A stretch of DNA of 64,000 bases from an uncultured Collinsella sp. GTDB lineage: Bacteria; Actinomycetota; Coriobacteriia; Coriobacteriales; Coriobacteriaceae. The translations under genes and the position numbers were made by a program. Positions 7,679 to 15,446 of this stretch are shown piece by piece. The stretch lies in contig UQZH01000005.1 of assembly GCA_900545445.1 (NCBI GenBank), forward strand, positions 7,146-71,145, written 5' to 3'. The stretch's first letter is position 1. Each line of letters opens with the position of its first letter. The notes beneath the pieces were generated by a model. The model was not told the DNA's origin. It did no database searches and worked only from the letters and a program-made list of their open reading frames with translations.

Positions 7679-8692
7679 ATGGCATATCCCGTATTTGACC
7701 TACATTGCGACACCGCCGACCGAATCGGCTGGGCCACGCTCGATCTCGACCTGCGCTTTACCGCCGGCACCGACGGTTATTTCCCCGGCGACGAAACGCA
7801 TCCGCAAGATTTCGACCTCATCGAGGGCAACGCCTGCGCCATCTCGCTCGCAAAGATCGGCAACACGCCGTGGGCACAGTGCTTCGCCACGTTTGTCCCC
7901 GACGAGATTCCCACCGCCCACGCCGCGCGCTTCCAGGCGCAAATCATGGCGCATATGAGCGGCCAGGCAATGCTCAACCACGACCGCATGGTCAACGTAC
8001 GCAGCGCCGCAGACATTCGCCCCGCGCTCAAGGACGGTAAGGTCGCTTGCATCCACACCATCGAAAACGCCACGTTCTTTGCCGAGGACCCCGCGCTGAT
8101 CGAGGTACTCAAGAGCCTAGGCGTACTCATGTCATCACTCAGCTGGAACGCGCAGGGACCGCTCGCGAGCGGGCACGATACCCACGCCGGCCTCACCGCC
8201 GCCGGCATCGAGGCACTTACGCAGATGGAGCACGTCGGCATGGTACTCGACGTCTCCCACCTCAACGATGAGTGCTTTGACGAGGTTGTCGCCCACGCCA
8301 CGCGCCCCTTCGTCGCCAGCCACTCCAACTCCCGTGCGGTTTGCGGCGTCAAACGCAACCTTACCGACGACCAGTTCCGCACCATTCGCGACATGGGTGG
8401 CATCGTCGGCCTCAACTACTGCAGCGAGTTCCTATCCAACGACGTAACCGACAAGACCGCCGCAGACGTCACCTTCGACCAGCTAGCGGCACATATCGAG
8501 CACTGGCTCGACCTGGGCGGCGAGGACGTCATCGCGCTCGGCGGCGACTGGGACGGCGCCACGGTGCCTGCTTTCCTCTCCGATGCCAGCAAGATGCCCG
8601 AGTTCCAGAACATGCTTTCCAAGCATTTTGGCAAGACCGTGATGCAGAAGCTCTGCAGTGACAACGCGCTTGCCTTCTTTGAGCGTTATTAA
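7679..8692 (+). CDS. Membrane dipeptidase family (M19) zinc dipeptidase
   Basis: 337 aa. Renal-dipeptidase-type metallohydrolases cleave dipeptides, including those with D-residues. The binuclear zinc ligands are visible: His9 and Asp11 in DLHCDT, the bridging Glu129 in HTIENATFF, and the histidines in DVSHLND and ASHSNSRAV. GGDWDG near residue 285 fits the conserved substrate Asp. There is no signal peptide, so it is cytosolic here. ATG 7679 follows GGAGGA; an alternative upstream frame from 7649 is less likely. It would complement the window's peptide importer. Confidence 0.9.
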   Translation: MAYPVFDLHCDTADRIGWATLDLDLRFTAGTDGYFPGDETHPQDFDLIEGNACAISLAKIGNTPWAQCFATFVPDEIPTAHAARFQAQIMAHMSGQAMLNHDRMVNVRSAADIRPALKDGKVACIHTIENATFFAEDPALIEVLKSLGVLMSSLSWNAQGPLASGHDTHAGLTAAGIEALTQMEHVGMVLDVSHLNDECFDEVVAHATRPFVASHSNSRAVCGVKRNLTDDQFRTIRDMGGIVGLNYCSEFLSNDVTDKTAADVTFDQLAAHIEHWLDLGGEDVIALGGDWDGATVPAFLSDASKMPEFQNMLSKHFGKTVMQKLCSDNALAFFERY

Positions 8693-8709
8693 TTTCACAT
8701 CCCTTGAGC

Positions 8710-8743
8710 GGGCCGGCATGCCGAACGGTCGACATGCCGGCCC
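8710..8743 (+). terminator. GC-rich hairpin after the dipeptidase gene
   Basis: An 11-bp perfect stem (GGGCCGGCATG, 8710-8720 with 8733-8743) and a 12-base loop lie 17 bases past the dipeptidase stop. There is no T run, so termination may be weak or factor-assisted. The hairpin argues against starting the next protein at the ATG-like codon upstream of it. Confidence 0.55.
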
Positions 8744-8766
8744 GTCCCCAATCTGAAGGACCGCTT

Positions 8767-9543
8767 TTGACGCAGCAATTTACGTTTTTCCTACCCCGAC
8801 CGGATGGCACGTCCTTGCCCGTCGTCGTTACCAAAAAGCGCGTCAAGAACTTCAACCTACGCGTCACATCGAGCGGTGAGGTCCACGCCAGCGCACCGAT
8901 CGGCGCCAGCCGTGAGCGTATCGAAGCATTTGTGAAGCGCAACAGCGCCTGGATTATCAGCCGACTTGCCCAGCGCGAGCAACGTCAGGCGACGGCGAGA
9001 GAGCCGCTCAGCCCCTCGTCCATCATTGCGCTTTGGGGCAAACCCATCACGGTACAAGATGCGCTCGATCACAACTTTACATCACCCGCACCGCGGCCCA
9101 AGCAGGCCACCTTCGCAAGTTTTATGGGTACCGACGAATCGGACGAAGGCCCACAGGCCAAGCGGCGCGCAATCCTCGACGGCCTAACGTCCGACGAGCT
9201 CCAGACACGCATCGACCAACTCTATGCATCCGAGGTCACCGCAGCGCTACGCGATATGGTGCGCGCATACGAAATCGCAATGGGCGTCACCGTGGCCCGC
9301 GTTTCCGTACGTAGTATGAAAACGCGTTGGGGCTCATGCACGCCCAAATCCGGTGCCGTTCGCATCGCACGAGAACTTGCCGCCTACCCCGTCGAATGCC
9401 TCGACATGGTTGTCGCCCACGAGCTCGTCCACTTGCTCGAGCCAAGCCACAATCAGCGGTTTCACGCCCTGCTCGACACGTACTGCCCCAACAATAGAGC
9501 TCTGTCGCAGCGGCTCAAGCAGCCACCCATAGAGACGTATTAG
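8767..9543 (+). CDS. YgjP/SprT-like M48-related metallopeptidase
   Basis: 258 aa from a TTG start. The zinc motif HELVHLLEPSHNQRF (HExxH plus a downstream ligand) and MKTRWGSCTPKSGAVRI are hallmarks of the YgjP/DUF45 family, often associated with restriction-modification or unknown roles. The frame is open to 8704, but those codons fall inside the preceding hairpin. TTG 8767 has GAAGGA six bases upstream and begins TQQFTFFLPRPDG. A low-complexity insertion (about residues 95-125, DESDEGPQAKRR) is present. The gene ends six bases from folB on the other strand. Confidence 0.75.
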   Translation: MTQQFTFFLPRPDGTSLPVVVTKKRVKNFNLRVTSSGEVHASAPIGASRERIEAFVKRNSAWIISRLAQREQRQATAREPLSPSSIIALWGKPITVQDALDHNFTSPAPRPKQATFASFMGTDESDEGPQAKRRAILDGLTSDELQTRIDQLYASEVTAALRDMVRAYEIAMGVTVARVSVRSMKTRWGSCTPKSGAVRIARELAAYPVECLDMVVAHELVHLLEPSHNQRFHALLDTYCPNNRALSQRLKQPPIETY

Positions 9544-9549
9544 AACCGG

Positions 9550-10035
9550 TTAGCGCACGCGCTCAATCTCGACACCGCAACTTGCCAGGGGCAGGCCAAC
9601 AGGAGCCCACGGCTTATCGAGCTTTATGCGCACACCAAGCAGCGAGGGATAGCGGCGCAGCAGCATCTGGGCTGTCCCCTCGGCTGCCGCCTCGATGAGT
9701 TTAAACGTATGCTCGCGCAGATAGCCATCGACATCGTGGCACACCGAGCCATAGTCAATCGAGGCGTCCAGGTTATCGTGCTCCCCCGCCGCGCGCAGGT
9801 CGGCATAGAGCACCAGAGAAACGATGAACTTCTGACCCAGCGCGTTCTCCTCGGGATACACGCCATGGTTGGCAAAAACCTCAAGGCCGTCAATGACAAT
9901 ACGATCGGCATGGCGCAAATCGTCATAGCTCACGTGAGGCACCGCCGTCGCAGTAGAAATTTCACCCCTACCACGACGGGCGAGCTCAGCACCCTCAGTC
10001 TTGGTTGCATTCTCGGGCAGTTTCTTGTTACTCAT
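9550..10035 (-). CDS. folB: Dihydroneopterin aldolase with N-terminal extension
   Basis: 161 aa. FolB makes 6-hydroxymethyl-dihydropterin in folate synthesis. Family motifs are DRIVIDGLEVFANHGVYPEE (Glu-Gln pterin anchor region), then IDYGSVCHDV and KLDKPWAPVG. About 44 residues before the domain (MSNKKLPENATK, then polar and basic) are extra relative to the usual 120 aa. ATG 10035 has AAGGAG upstream, so the extension is probably translated. It is the last gene of the folE-HD-folB run. Confidence 0.92.
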   Translation of the reverse strand: MSNKKLPENATKTEGAELARRGRGEISTATAVPHVSYDDLRHADRIVIDGLEVFANHGVYPEENALGQKFIVSLVLYADLRAAGEHDNLDASIDYGSVCHDVDGYLREHTFKLIEAAAEGTAQMLLRRYPSLLGVRIKLDKPWAPVGLPLASCGVEIERVR

Positions 10036-10078
10036 CGCGATCGTCTCCTTCGTTTAGAACCCCGACCGCGCAAACTAA

Positions 10079-10660
10079 CTACACGCGAATCGACAGGTTC
10101 TTTTTATCATCGCTCCAGTTGCAAGCATTGCGCGCGGGACATGCAAAGCAGGCGCGCGACGCTTTGTCGGCTGCATAGAGCAGACGCTCAAGCGGTTGGC
10201 TGTTCACGCGCAGCTTTCGATGGCCCAGAATGGCCGTCTTAATTGCTGCGGCATCGGCCGGCTCAAACGCCACGCCATCGGGCATGCCGGCGAGTATTGC
10301 ATCAGCGACGCGCTCGCTTGCAACATCATGGGATATACCCGATTCATACTGTTCATCTTTGCCGATATCGTGAAGAAGTGCCGTGGCATAGATGACCTCG
10401 CGGTCAAATTTGAGCTCTTCCTCGAGATTCTTGATCCACATAATACGGGCGACATCCAGCAGATGGTCGATACCGTGGCGGCAAAAGATGCGCCCCGATT
10501 CCAACTGCGCAATGTTTCCCAGATGCCGCCGGAACAGTCCGTTGGCACAGATGTAATCAATGCGAGGCATGACGCCAAAAGGCGCCAGGCCCGAAGCCAT
10601 AAAACCGCGACGCGACGTCCCCTCATCGGTCTTCGATGTAAAGTCGTTGACGACCCTCAT
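10079..10660 (-). CDS. HD-domain phosphohydrolase linked to folate genes
   Basis: 193 aa. The metal-binding HD motif is visible: CRHGIDHLLDVARIM, then ATALLHDIGKDEQY, then ISHDVASERVADAI. The C-terminus is CFACPARNACNW, a Cys-rich tail that may bind metal. The start ATG 10660 is one base after the folE stop (translational coupling), and folB follows by 43 bases. HD proteins hydrolyse nucleotide or pterin phosphates. Between FolE and FolB, the pathway needs dihydroneopterin triphosphate dephosphorylated, for which this is a candidate by position only. Confidence 0.8.
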   Translation of the reverse strand: MRVVNDFTSKTDEGTSRRGFMASGLAPFGVMPRIDYICANGLFRRHLGNIAQLESGRIFCRHGIDHLLDVARIMWIKNLEEELKFDREVIYATALLHDIGKDEQYESGISHDVASERVADAILAGMPDGVAFEPADAAAIKTAILGHRKLRVNSQPLERLLYAADKASRACFACPARNACNWSDDKKNLSIRV

Positions 10661-10661
10661 G

Positions 10662-11219
10662 CTAACGACCCAGCATCCTAAAGAACCGCTCCTCGAGCGC
10701 GGGATCGGTCTCAAAGACGCCGCGACGAGCGAGCGTCACGGTCTTGGTGCCGGGCTTTTGCACGCCGCGCATGGTCATGCACATGTGCTCGGCTTCCATC
10801 AGCACAATCGCCCCTTGGGGAGCAAGATATTCCATGAGGGCATCGGCAACCTGCGCACACAGCTGCTCCTGCAGCTGCAGACGACGGGCATAGACCTCAA
10901 CCGTGCGGGCAAGCTTAGACAGACCTGCCACGCGACCGTTAGGGATATAGCCGATCGCAGCCTTACCATAAAACGGCAGCAGATGATGCTCGCACAGCGA
11001 GTAGAACGTAATGTCGCGCTCGATAACCAAATCGTTCGAAGCGACGGCAAAAGTTTTGGACAGGTGCTCCTCGGCACTCTGGTCCATACCGCCGGCAATC
11101 TCGCCATACATACGGGCGACGCGTGCCGGCGTCTCCAGCAGGCCCTCACGAGTTGGGTCCTCGCCTATGCCCTCAAGCAACAGCTTTATGGCGGTCTCAA
11201 CTTTTTCCTGATCGACCAT
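10662..11219 (-). CDS. folE: GTP cyclohydrolase I
   Basis: 185 aa, normal length for the family. It converts GTP to 7,8-dihydroneopterin triphosphate, the first step to folate. The active-site motif SLCEHHLLPFYGKAAIGY carries the zinc Cys and His residues, ALMEYLAPQGAIVLMEAEHMC the second Cys, and KPGTKTVTLARRGVF the C-terminal region. ATG 11219 has GTGAGG just upstream. Its stop codon is one base from the HD gene start. Confidence 0.96.
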   Translation of the reverse strand: MVDQEKVETAIKLLLEGIGEDPTREGLLETPARVARMYGEIAGGMDQSAEEHLSKTFAVASNDLVIERDITFYSLCEHHLLPFYGKAAIGYIPNGRVAGLSKLARTVEVYARRLQLQEQLCAQVADALMEYLAPQGAIVLMEAEHMCMTMRGVQKPGTKTVTLARRGVFETDPALEERFFRMLGR

Positions 11220-11285
11220 CTAGGCCTCACTCTTCCGATTTTGCGTTCGCGCTATGGTACCACGCCCTCCGGCATCGGCCACAAG

Positions 11286-11867
11286 CTACATAGTATGGGT
11301 CGAATAGACCGGATCGTCCCGCCAAAGCTCCACAGCGTCGCAAAGCGAAACGCCCTCGCGCGCGGCACGAGTGCGCGTGGCGTTCATGTCGATCACCCGC
11401 TGATTACTCGAACCCCTAAAACGCAAGGAGATATCGTACAGGTCTTGAACGAACGGGCCGTCCACCAACATATCGAGGCAGGCAAGGATACGGTCCGTCA
11501 CCTCGGTATGATGACGGCCGCCCGGCATAAGTTCCTCGAGCACGTCGCCGGTAAAGCACCAAATGGTCTTCCCCGACTCCACAGGATAGGCCGCACGCAC
11601 GCGTTCGATAAAGTCAACGAGACCCGCCTGATTCTCGGGTTCCATGGGCTCGCCACCCAGAATCGTCAGGCCATCAATAAAGGGATGGTCAAGACTGTCG
11701 ATAATCTTGTCCTCGACGGCACGGTCGAACGGTTCACCCGCGGCAAAGTCCCACGCGACGGAGTTAAAGCAATTCTTGCACCCACGACGGCACCCACTCA
11801 CAAACAGAGAAGTACGAACACCTTCCCCATCAGCAATGTCGAAATACTTAATGTTCGCGTAGTTCAT
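11286..11867 (-). CDS. nrdG: Anaerobic ribonucleotide reductase activating protein (radical SAM)
   Basis: 193 aa. The radical SAM enzyme generates the glycyl radical on NrdD. The 4Fe-4S motif CRRGCKNC is at residues 26-33, and GGEPMEP supplies the SAM-binding GGE motif. The frame is open to 12074, but ATG 11867 begins the conserved MNYANIKYFDIADGEGVR and has GGGAGAG upstream. It follows nrdD in the same direction after 427 bases that hold two long hairpins, one ending only a few bases from the Shine-Dalgarno. Confidence 0.94.
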   Translation of the reverse strand: MNYANIKYFDIADGEGVRTSLFVSGCRRGCKNCFNSVAWDFAAGEPFDRAVEDKIIDSLDHPFIDGLTILGGEPMEPENQAGLVDFIERVRAAYPVESGKTIWCFTGDVLEELMPGGRHHTEVTDRILACLDMLVDGPFVQDLYDISLRFRGSSNQRVIDMNATRTRAAREGVSLCDAVELWRDDPVYSTHTM

Positions 11868-11882
11868 AGGTAACTCTCCCGG

Positions 11883-11966
11883 GAGGCCGGGGCATATCAT
11901 CCCGTCCTCAAACATTCTCGGCCTGCGGCCTGCGAAACTGCGGGCGGGACGATATGCCCCGGCCTC
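11883..11966. repeat. Long nested hairpin, element A1 (between nrdD and nrdG)
   Basis: A perfect 16-bp outer stem (11883-11898 with 11951-11966) continues for nine more bases with two mismatches (left 11899-11907 with right 11942-11950). The interior carries GTCCTC (11904-11909) and CTGCGG (11938-11943), the same pair found in three other elements (here read on the minus strand as CCGCAG and GAGGAC). The base of the hairpin abuts the Shine-Dalgarno of nrdG (11874-11880), so folding could affect its translation or isolate it from nrdD. Confidence 0.8.
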
Positions 11967-12112
11967 ATGCAAAGGGTAACTCAATGAACGAAGCGAACAT
12001 CGAGTATAGGGTTCGAGGTCCAATAAAAACTTTGTTGCAGCCCAACCGTCATCGCAAGCAAAACGTTGTTGCAAGTCAACTCATTTCCGCTAAGAACTTC
12101 GAGAAGTGAGCA

Positions 12113-12315
12113 GACCGCATGCTGCATCTCAACTACGTCAACTTGGCTGAACCGAGAGGGCCGCTTGGGCTTTTGCTCGATATGAGTTCCGCACGCAAAG
12201 AAGGCCACTTAATGTGGCCTTCGTCTTGCGCAGGACTGTCCGAAATAGCGAGCAAATGCCCAAGCGGCCCTCTCGGTTCAGCCCCGGAGCGGTATTAGAG
12301 ATGCAGCACGCGGTC
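12113..12315. repeat. Long nested hairpin, element A2, with an inverted copy of the nrdD end
   Basis: Outer arms 12113-12130 and 12298-12315 match at 17 of 18 positions; the right arm is the last six codons of nrdD, and the left copy still reads DRMLHL. A second block, 12145-12170 with 12258-12283, is perfect over 26 bp and extends nine more with one mismatch. An inner stem GAAGGCCAC-TTAAT-GTGGCCTTC is at 12200-12222. TTCCGCAC (12187-12194) and CAGGAC (12231-12236) bracket the inner stem, as in the other A elements. Confidence 0.85.
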
Positions 12316-14517
12316 GCGGATCTCCTCGGTTCGACCCTGGTTCCAGAATTGAGTACCGATGTAGCCGCACGTACGACGGGCGACATTCATCTTCTCCTGA
12401 TCGCGGTTGCCGCAGTTGGGGCACTCCCACACCAGCTTGCCATCGTCCTCGACAATCTTGATCTCACCGTCGTAGCCGCACACCTGGCAGTAGTCGCTCT
12501 TGGTGTTGAGCTCGGCGTACATGATGTTGTCGTAGATGTACTGCATCACGCGAATGACAGCCTTGAGGTTGTCCTGCATGTTGGGAACCTCGACGTAGGA
12601 GATGGCACCGCCCGGCGAAAGCTGCTGGAACATACCCTCGAACTTGAGCTTGTCGAATGCGTCGATCTCCTCGGACACATGGACGTGATAGCTGTTGGTA
12701 ATGTAGCCCTTGTCCGTCACGCCCGGGATAATGCCAAAACGGCGCTGCAGGCACTTGGCAAACTTGTAGGTCGTCGACTCAAGCGGGGTGCCGTACAGCG
12801 AGAAGTCGATATCGCTTTCGGCCTTCCACTCGGCGCACTTGTCGTTCATGTGCTGCATGACGGCCATGGCAAACGGCGTGCCCTCCTTCTCGGTGTGGCT
12901 GTGACCCGTCATGTACTTAACGCACTCATACAGGCCGGCATAGCCCAGGCTGATCGTAGAGTATCCGCCCACGAGCAGCTTGTCGATCGTCTCGCCCTTC
13001 TTCAGACGCGCCAGGGCGCCGTATTGCCAAAGAATCGGCGCGGCGTCAGAAAGTGTACCCATCAGGCGCTCATGACGGCACAGCAGGGCACGGTGGCACA
13101 GCTCAAGGCGCTCATCGAAGATCTTCCAGAACTTGTCCATATCCTGGTGCGAGCTCAGTGCGACATCAGGCAGGTTGATGGTCACAACGCCCTGGTTAAA
13201 GCGACCATAGTACTTGGGCTTGTTCGGGTCGTAGTTCAGCGCGTTGGCAACGTTGTTAAAACCGTTGCCCGAACGGTCGGGCGTCAGGAAACTGCGGCAA
13301 CCCATGCAGGTGTAGCAATCGCCGTTGCCGGCGGTCTCGCCCTTAGACAGCTTGAGCTCGCGCATCTTCTTCTCGGAGATGTAATCGGGCACCATGCGCT
13401 TGGCGGTGCACTTGGCAGCCAGCTGGGTCAGGTAGAAGTACGGGGAATCCTCGTGAACGTTATCGTCCTCGAGTACATAGATAAGCTTGGGGAATGCCGG
13501 GGTAATCCACACGCCGGCCTCGTTCTTAACGCCCTCGTAGCGCTGGCGAAGCGTCTCCTCCACGATCATGGCAAGGTCGTGCTTCTCCTGAGGCGTACGG
13601 GCCTCGTTAAGATACATAAAGACCGTCACGAACGGCGCCTGGCCATTGGTGGTCATAAGGGTCACGACCTGATACTGAATCGTCTGGACGCCGCGACGGA
13701 TCTCGTCACGCAGGCGATCCTCAACGACCTCGCGAACCTTTTCGGGAGATGCGGAAACGCCGAGCTCCTCGAGCTCGCGGGCGACCTCGCCACGAATCTT
13801 TTGACGGCTCACCTCAACAAAGGGGGCAAGATGGGTCAGCGAGATGGACTGGCCGCCGTACTGGGAGGAAGCAACCTGGGCGATAATCTGCGTCGCAATA
13901 TTGCAGGCGGTCGAGAAGCTGTGCGGCTTCTCAATCAGCGTGCCCGAGATAACGGTGCCATTCTGGAGCATATCCTCCAGGTTCACCAGGTCACAGTTAT
14001 GCATGTGCTGGGCGAAGTAGTCCGAATCGTGGAAGTGAATCAGGCCCTCGTTGTGGGCATCCACGATCTCCTGGGGCAGCAGCACGCGCTGCGTCAGGTC
14101 CTTGGAAATCTCGCCGGCCATGTAGTCGCGCTGAACGGAGTTGACAGTCGGGTTCTTGTTGGAGTTCTCCTGCTTGACCTCTTCGTTATTGCACTCAATC
14201 AGCGACAGAATCTTGTCATCGGTCGTGTTCTTTTGGCGCTTCAGGCTCTGAACATAGCGGTAGATGATGTAGTGGCGAGCGACCTCGTAGCAGTCGAGAC
14301 GCATAATCTCGTCCTCGACCAGATCCTGGATCTCCTCGACCGATACGGTGTGGCCGGCCTTCTCACATGCCTCGGCGACGTTTTGTGCCGCATAGATCAC
14401 CTGGCGGTCGGTAAGGCGAGAGCCTTCCTCGACCTCCAAGTTTGCGGCGCGGATCGCATTGACGATCTTATCGATGTCAAAGGTAACCTCGGTGCCGCTG
14501 CGCTTGATGATCTTCAT
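12295..14517 (-). CDS. nrdD: Anaerobic ribonucleoside-triphosphate reductase (class III, large subunit)
   Basis: 740 aa. It reduces NTPs to dNTPs without oxygen. An N-terminal ATP-cone (KRSGTEVTFDIDKIVNAI) carries allosteric control. Near the C-terminus a zinc site uses CQVCGYDGE and CPNCGNRD, and RTCGYIGTQFWNQGR contains the radical glycine (Gly718). ATG 14517 starts MKIIKRSG and has AAGAGG upstream; the 14547 start adds only ten unrelated residues. Two NrdR boxes lie in the promoter. The 3' end overlaps a large inverted repeat (element A2). Confidence 0.97.
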   Translation of the reverse strand: MKIIKRSGTEVTFDIDKIVNAIRAANLEVEEGSRLTDRQVIYAAQNVAEACEKAGHTVSVEEIQDLVEDEIMRLDCYEVARHYIIYRYVQSLKRQKNTTDDKILSLIECNNEEVKQENSNKNPTVNSVQRDYMAGEISKDLTQRVLLPQEIVDAHNEGLIHFHDSDYFAQHMHNCDLVNLEDMLQNGTVISGTLIEKPHSFSTACNIATQIIAQVASSQYGGQSISLTHLAPFVEVSRQKIRGEVARELEELGVSASPEKVREVVEDRLRDEIRRGVQTIQYQVVTLMTTNGQAPFVTVFMYLNEARTPQEKHDLAMIVEETLRQRYEGVKNEAGVWITPAFPKLIYVLEDDNVHEDSPYFYLTQLAAKCTAKRMVPDYISEKKMRELKLSKGETAGNGDCYTCMGCRSFLTPDRSGNGFNNVANALNYDPNKPKYYGRFNQGVVTINLPDVALSSHQDMDKFWKIFDERLELCHRALLCRHERLMGTLSDAAPILWQYGALARLKKGETIDKLLVGGYSTISLGYAGLYECVKYMTGHSHTEKEGTPFAMAVMQHMNDKCAEWKAESDIDFSLYGTPLESTTYKFAKCLQRRFGIIPGVTDKGYITNSYHVHVSEEIDAFDKLKFEGMFQQLSPGGAISYVEVPNMQDNLKAVIRVMQYIYDNIMYAELNTKSDYCQVCGYDGEIKIVEDDGKLVWECPNCGNRDQEKMNVARRTCGYIGTQFWNQGRTEEIRDRVLHL

Positions 14518-14741
14518 CCTCTTGCCTCTTTCGCATCGTAGCCTCATTGCGCTTCAGGGCCAAACGATGCCCGGCAGGGCTTGCCCCTGTCTTGCGGCGC
14601 CGTCGCGCAATCTGTGTTCTCGATAACCATAGGCCCTCATGCGGACAATCCTCGCAGCCATTCAAGGGGCCCAAAGATCTATCCAAATGGGGCGAATAAG
14701 GTTCTCGTTCTCTGTCCGCCATCTATCATACGACAAAGAGG

Positions 14742-14789
14742 CATCTATATCCTGTATTCTTTTTTTAGATCAAACACAACATATAGTGT
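14742..14789 (-). promoter_or_regulatory. nrdD promoter with two NrdR boxes
   Basis: Two 16-bp boxes, CATCTATATCCTGTAT (14742-14757) and ACACAACATATAGTGT (14774-14789), have centres 32 bp apart, three helical turns, as expected for NrdR sites. On the minus strand TTGATC (14773-14768) and TATAGA (14749-14744) are spaced by 18 bases, so the boxes overlap or abut -35 and -10. NrdR represses ribonucleotide reductase genes when dATP is high. The second box is the better match; the first is about 11 of 16. Confidence 0.75.
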
Positions 14790-14849
14790 TTCAGCAGGTC
14801 AAAGCAATTGGTCAATTTGCAGACGCATTATAAATGAAAGCCTCTTGGC

Positions 14850-15103
14850 AGACTGCTAAAACGTTATCAACCCAACTACCTGCACAGCAGTTTTGAAACC
14901 CCCTCAACCGTGCCGCCGCCAAATAGCACCAAAACCAAGCCGCTCACGCCAAAAGAATCCAAAAGATTATGCTTGACCAACATGTTGCGGTCATGATGGG
15001 CCAGGACACATGCAATCTGCCGGCACCCCTACGGGATGCGAAGACCATCGCGTAGGGACCTTGGATCAATATTTGATGACTTATTTGGCGGCGCGCTTGG
15101 TGG
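14850..15103. other. Gene-free stretch between the nrdD promoter and the tRNA terminator
   Basis: No convincing coding sequence is visible. A hairpin with arms CCCTACG and CGTAGGG lies at about 15027-15055. An open frame at 14944-15150 runs through the tRNA terminator and is probably spurious. A small RNA cannot be excluded. Confidence 0.35.
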
Positions 15104-15143
15104 CAAAAAACAAAACAGCCCAGAGGACATAGCCTCTGAGCTG
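15104..15143 (-). terminator. Terminator of the tRNA Gly-Val unit
   Basis: An 11-bp stem with one G-T type mismatch (15116-15126 with 15133-15143) and a 6-base loop is followed on the minus strand by a T-rich tract (15104-15115). It lies 12 bases past the 3' end of the Val tRNA. Confidence 0.85.
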
Positions 15144-15154
15144 CGAACATTTGG

Positions 15155-15226
15155 TGGGCGTTAGAAGATTTGAACTTCTGACCTCTTCCGTGTCAGGGAA
15201 GCGCTCTCCCCCTGAGCTAAACGCCC
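15155..15226 (-). tRNA. tRNA-Val (GAC)
   Basis: The minus strand folds as a 72-nt cloverleaf: 7-bp acceptor GGGCGTT/AACGCCC, D arm, anticodon stem CTTCC/GGAAG with loop CTGACAC (anticodon GAC), and T arm AGAAG-TTCAAAT-CTTCT. No CCA is encoded. It is transcribed after tRNA-Gly with a 3-base gap to that gene's CCA. Confidence 0.93.
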
Positions 15227-15232
15227 AAATGG

Positions 15233-15305
15233 AGCGGACAACGGGGCTCGAACCCGCGACCCCAACCTTGGCAAGGTTGTGCTCTACCAACTGAGCCATG
15301 TCCGC
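15233..15305 (-). tRNA. tRNA-Gly (GCC), copy 1
   Basis: 73-nt cloverleaf on the minus strand: acceptor GCGGACA, anticodon stem CAACC/GGTTG with loop TTGCCAA (anticodon GCC), and T arm with TTCGAGC. CCA is encoded at 15230-15232. Its sequence is identical to the copies at 17521 and 17747. Confidence 0.96.
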
Positions 15306-15317
15306 TTACGAGGATTA

Positions 15318-15365
15318 ATCTTACGTGATGCCCGCATCCTATGCAAGAACTTTTTTTGAAAAGTT
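15318..15365 (-). promoter_or_regulatory. Promoter of tRNA Gly-Val with AT-rich palindromic upstream element
   Basis: On the minus strand TTGCAT (15346-15341) and TAAGAT (15323-15318) are spaced by 17 bases. Directly upstream of the -35 is an AT-rich near-palindrome (AACTTTTTTTGAAAAGTT, 15348-15365), like an UP element. The same arrangement precedes the two other tRNA units. Confidence 0.75.
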
Positions 15366-15446
15366 TTGCGACGCCCTCGCGAACCTCGCGAAGACATCAG
15401 CCACCACGGAAGGCGCAGGCAAACGCAAACTCGCCGCAAGAGGCCC

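Noticed and set aside
11981..12208. 75-codon minus-strand frame in the nrdD-nrdG spacer
   Set aside because: It lies within element A2 and its flank; the apparent similarity to the 12138-12386 frame is caused by the inverted repeat.
12214..14541. A 775-codon plus-strand open frame antisense to nrdD
   Set aside because: It mirrors the nrdD gene, has low-complexity Val/Leu/Gly/Asp composition and no ribosome binding site; it is a GC-skew shadow.
14944..15150. Minus-strand 68-codon frame between tRNA-Val and nrdD
   Set aside because: It begins inside the tRNA terminator stem, has no ribosome binding site and resembles nothing known.
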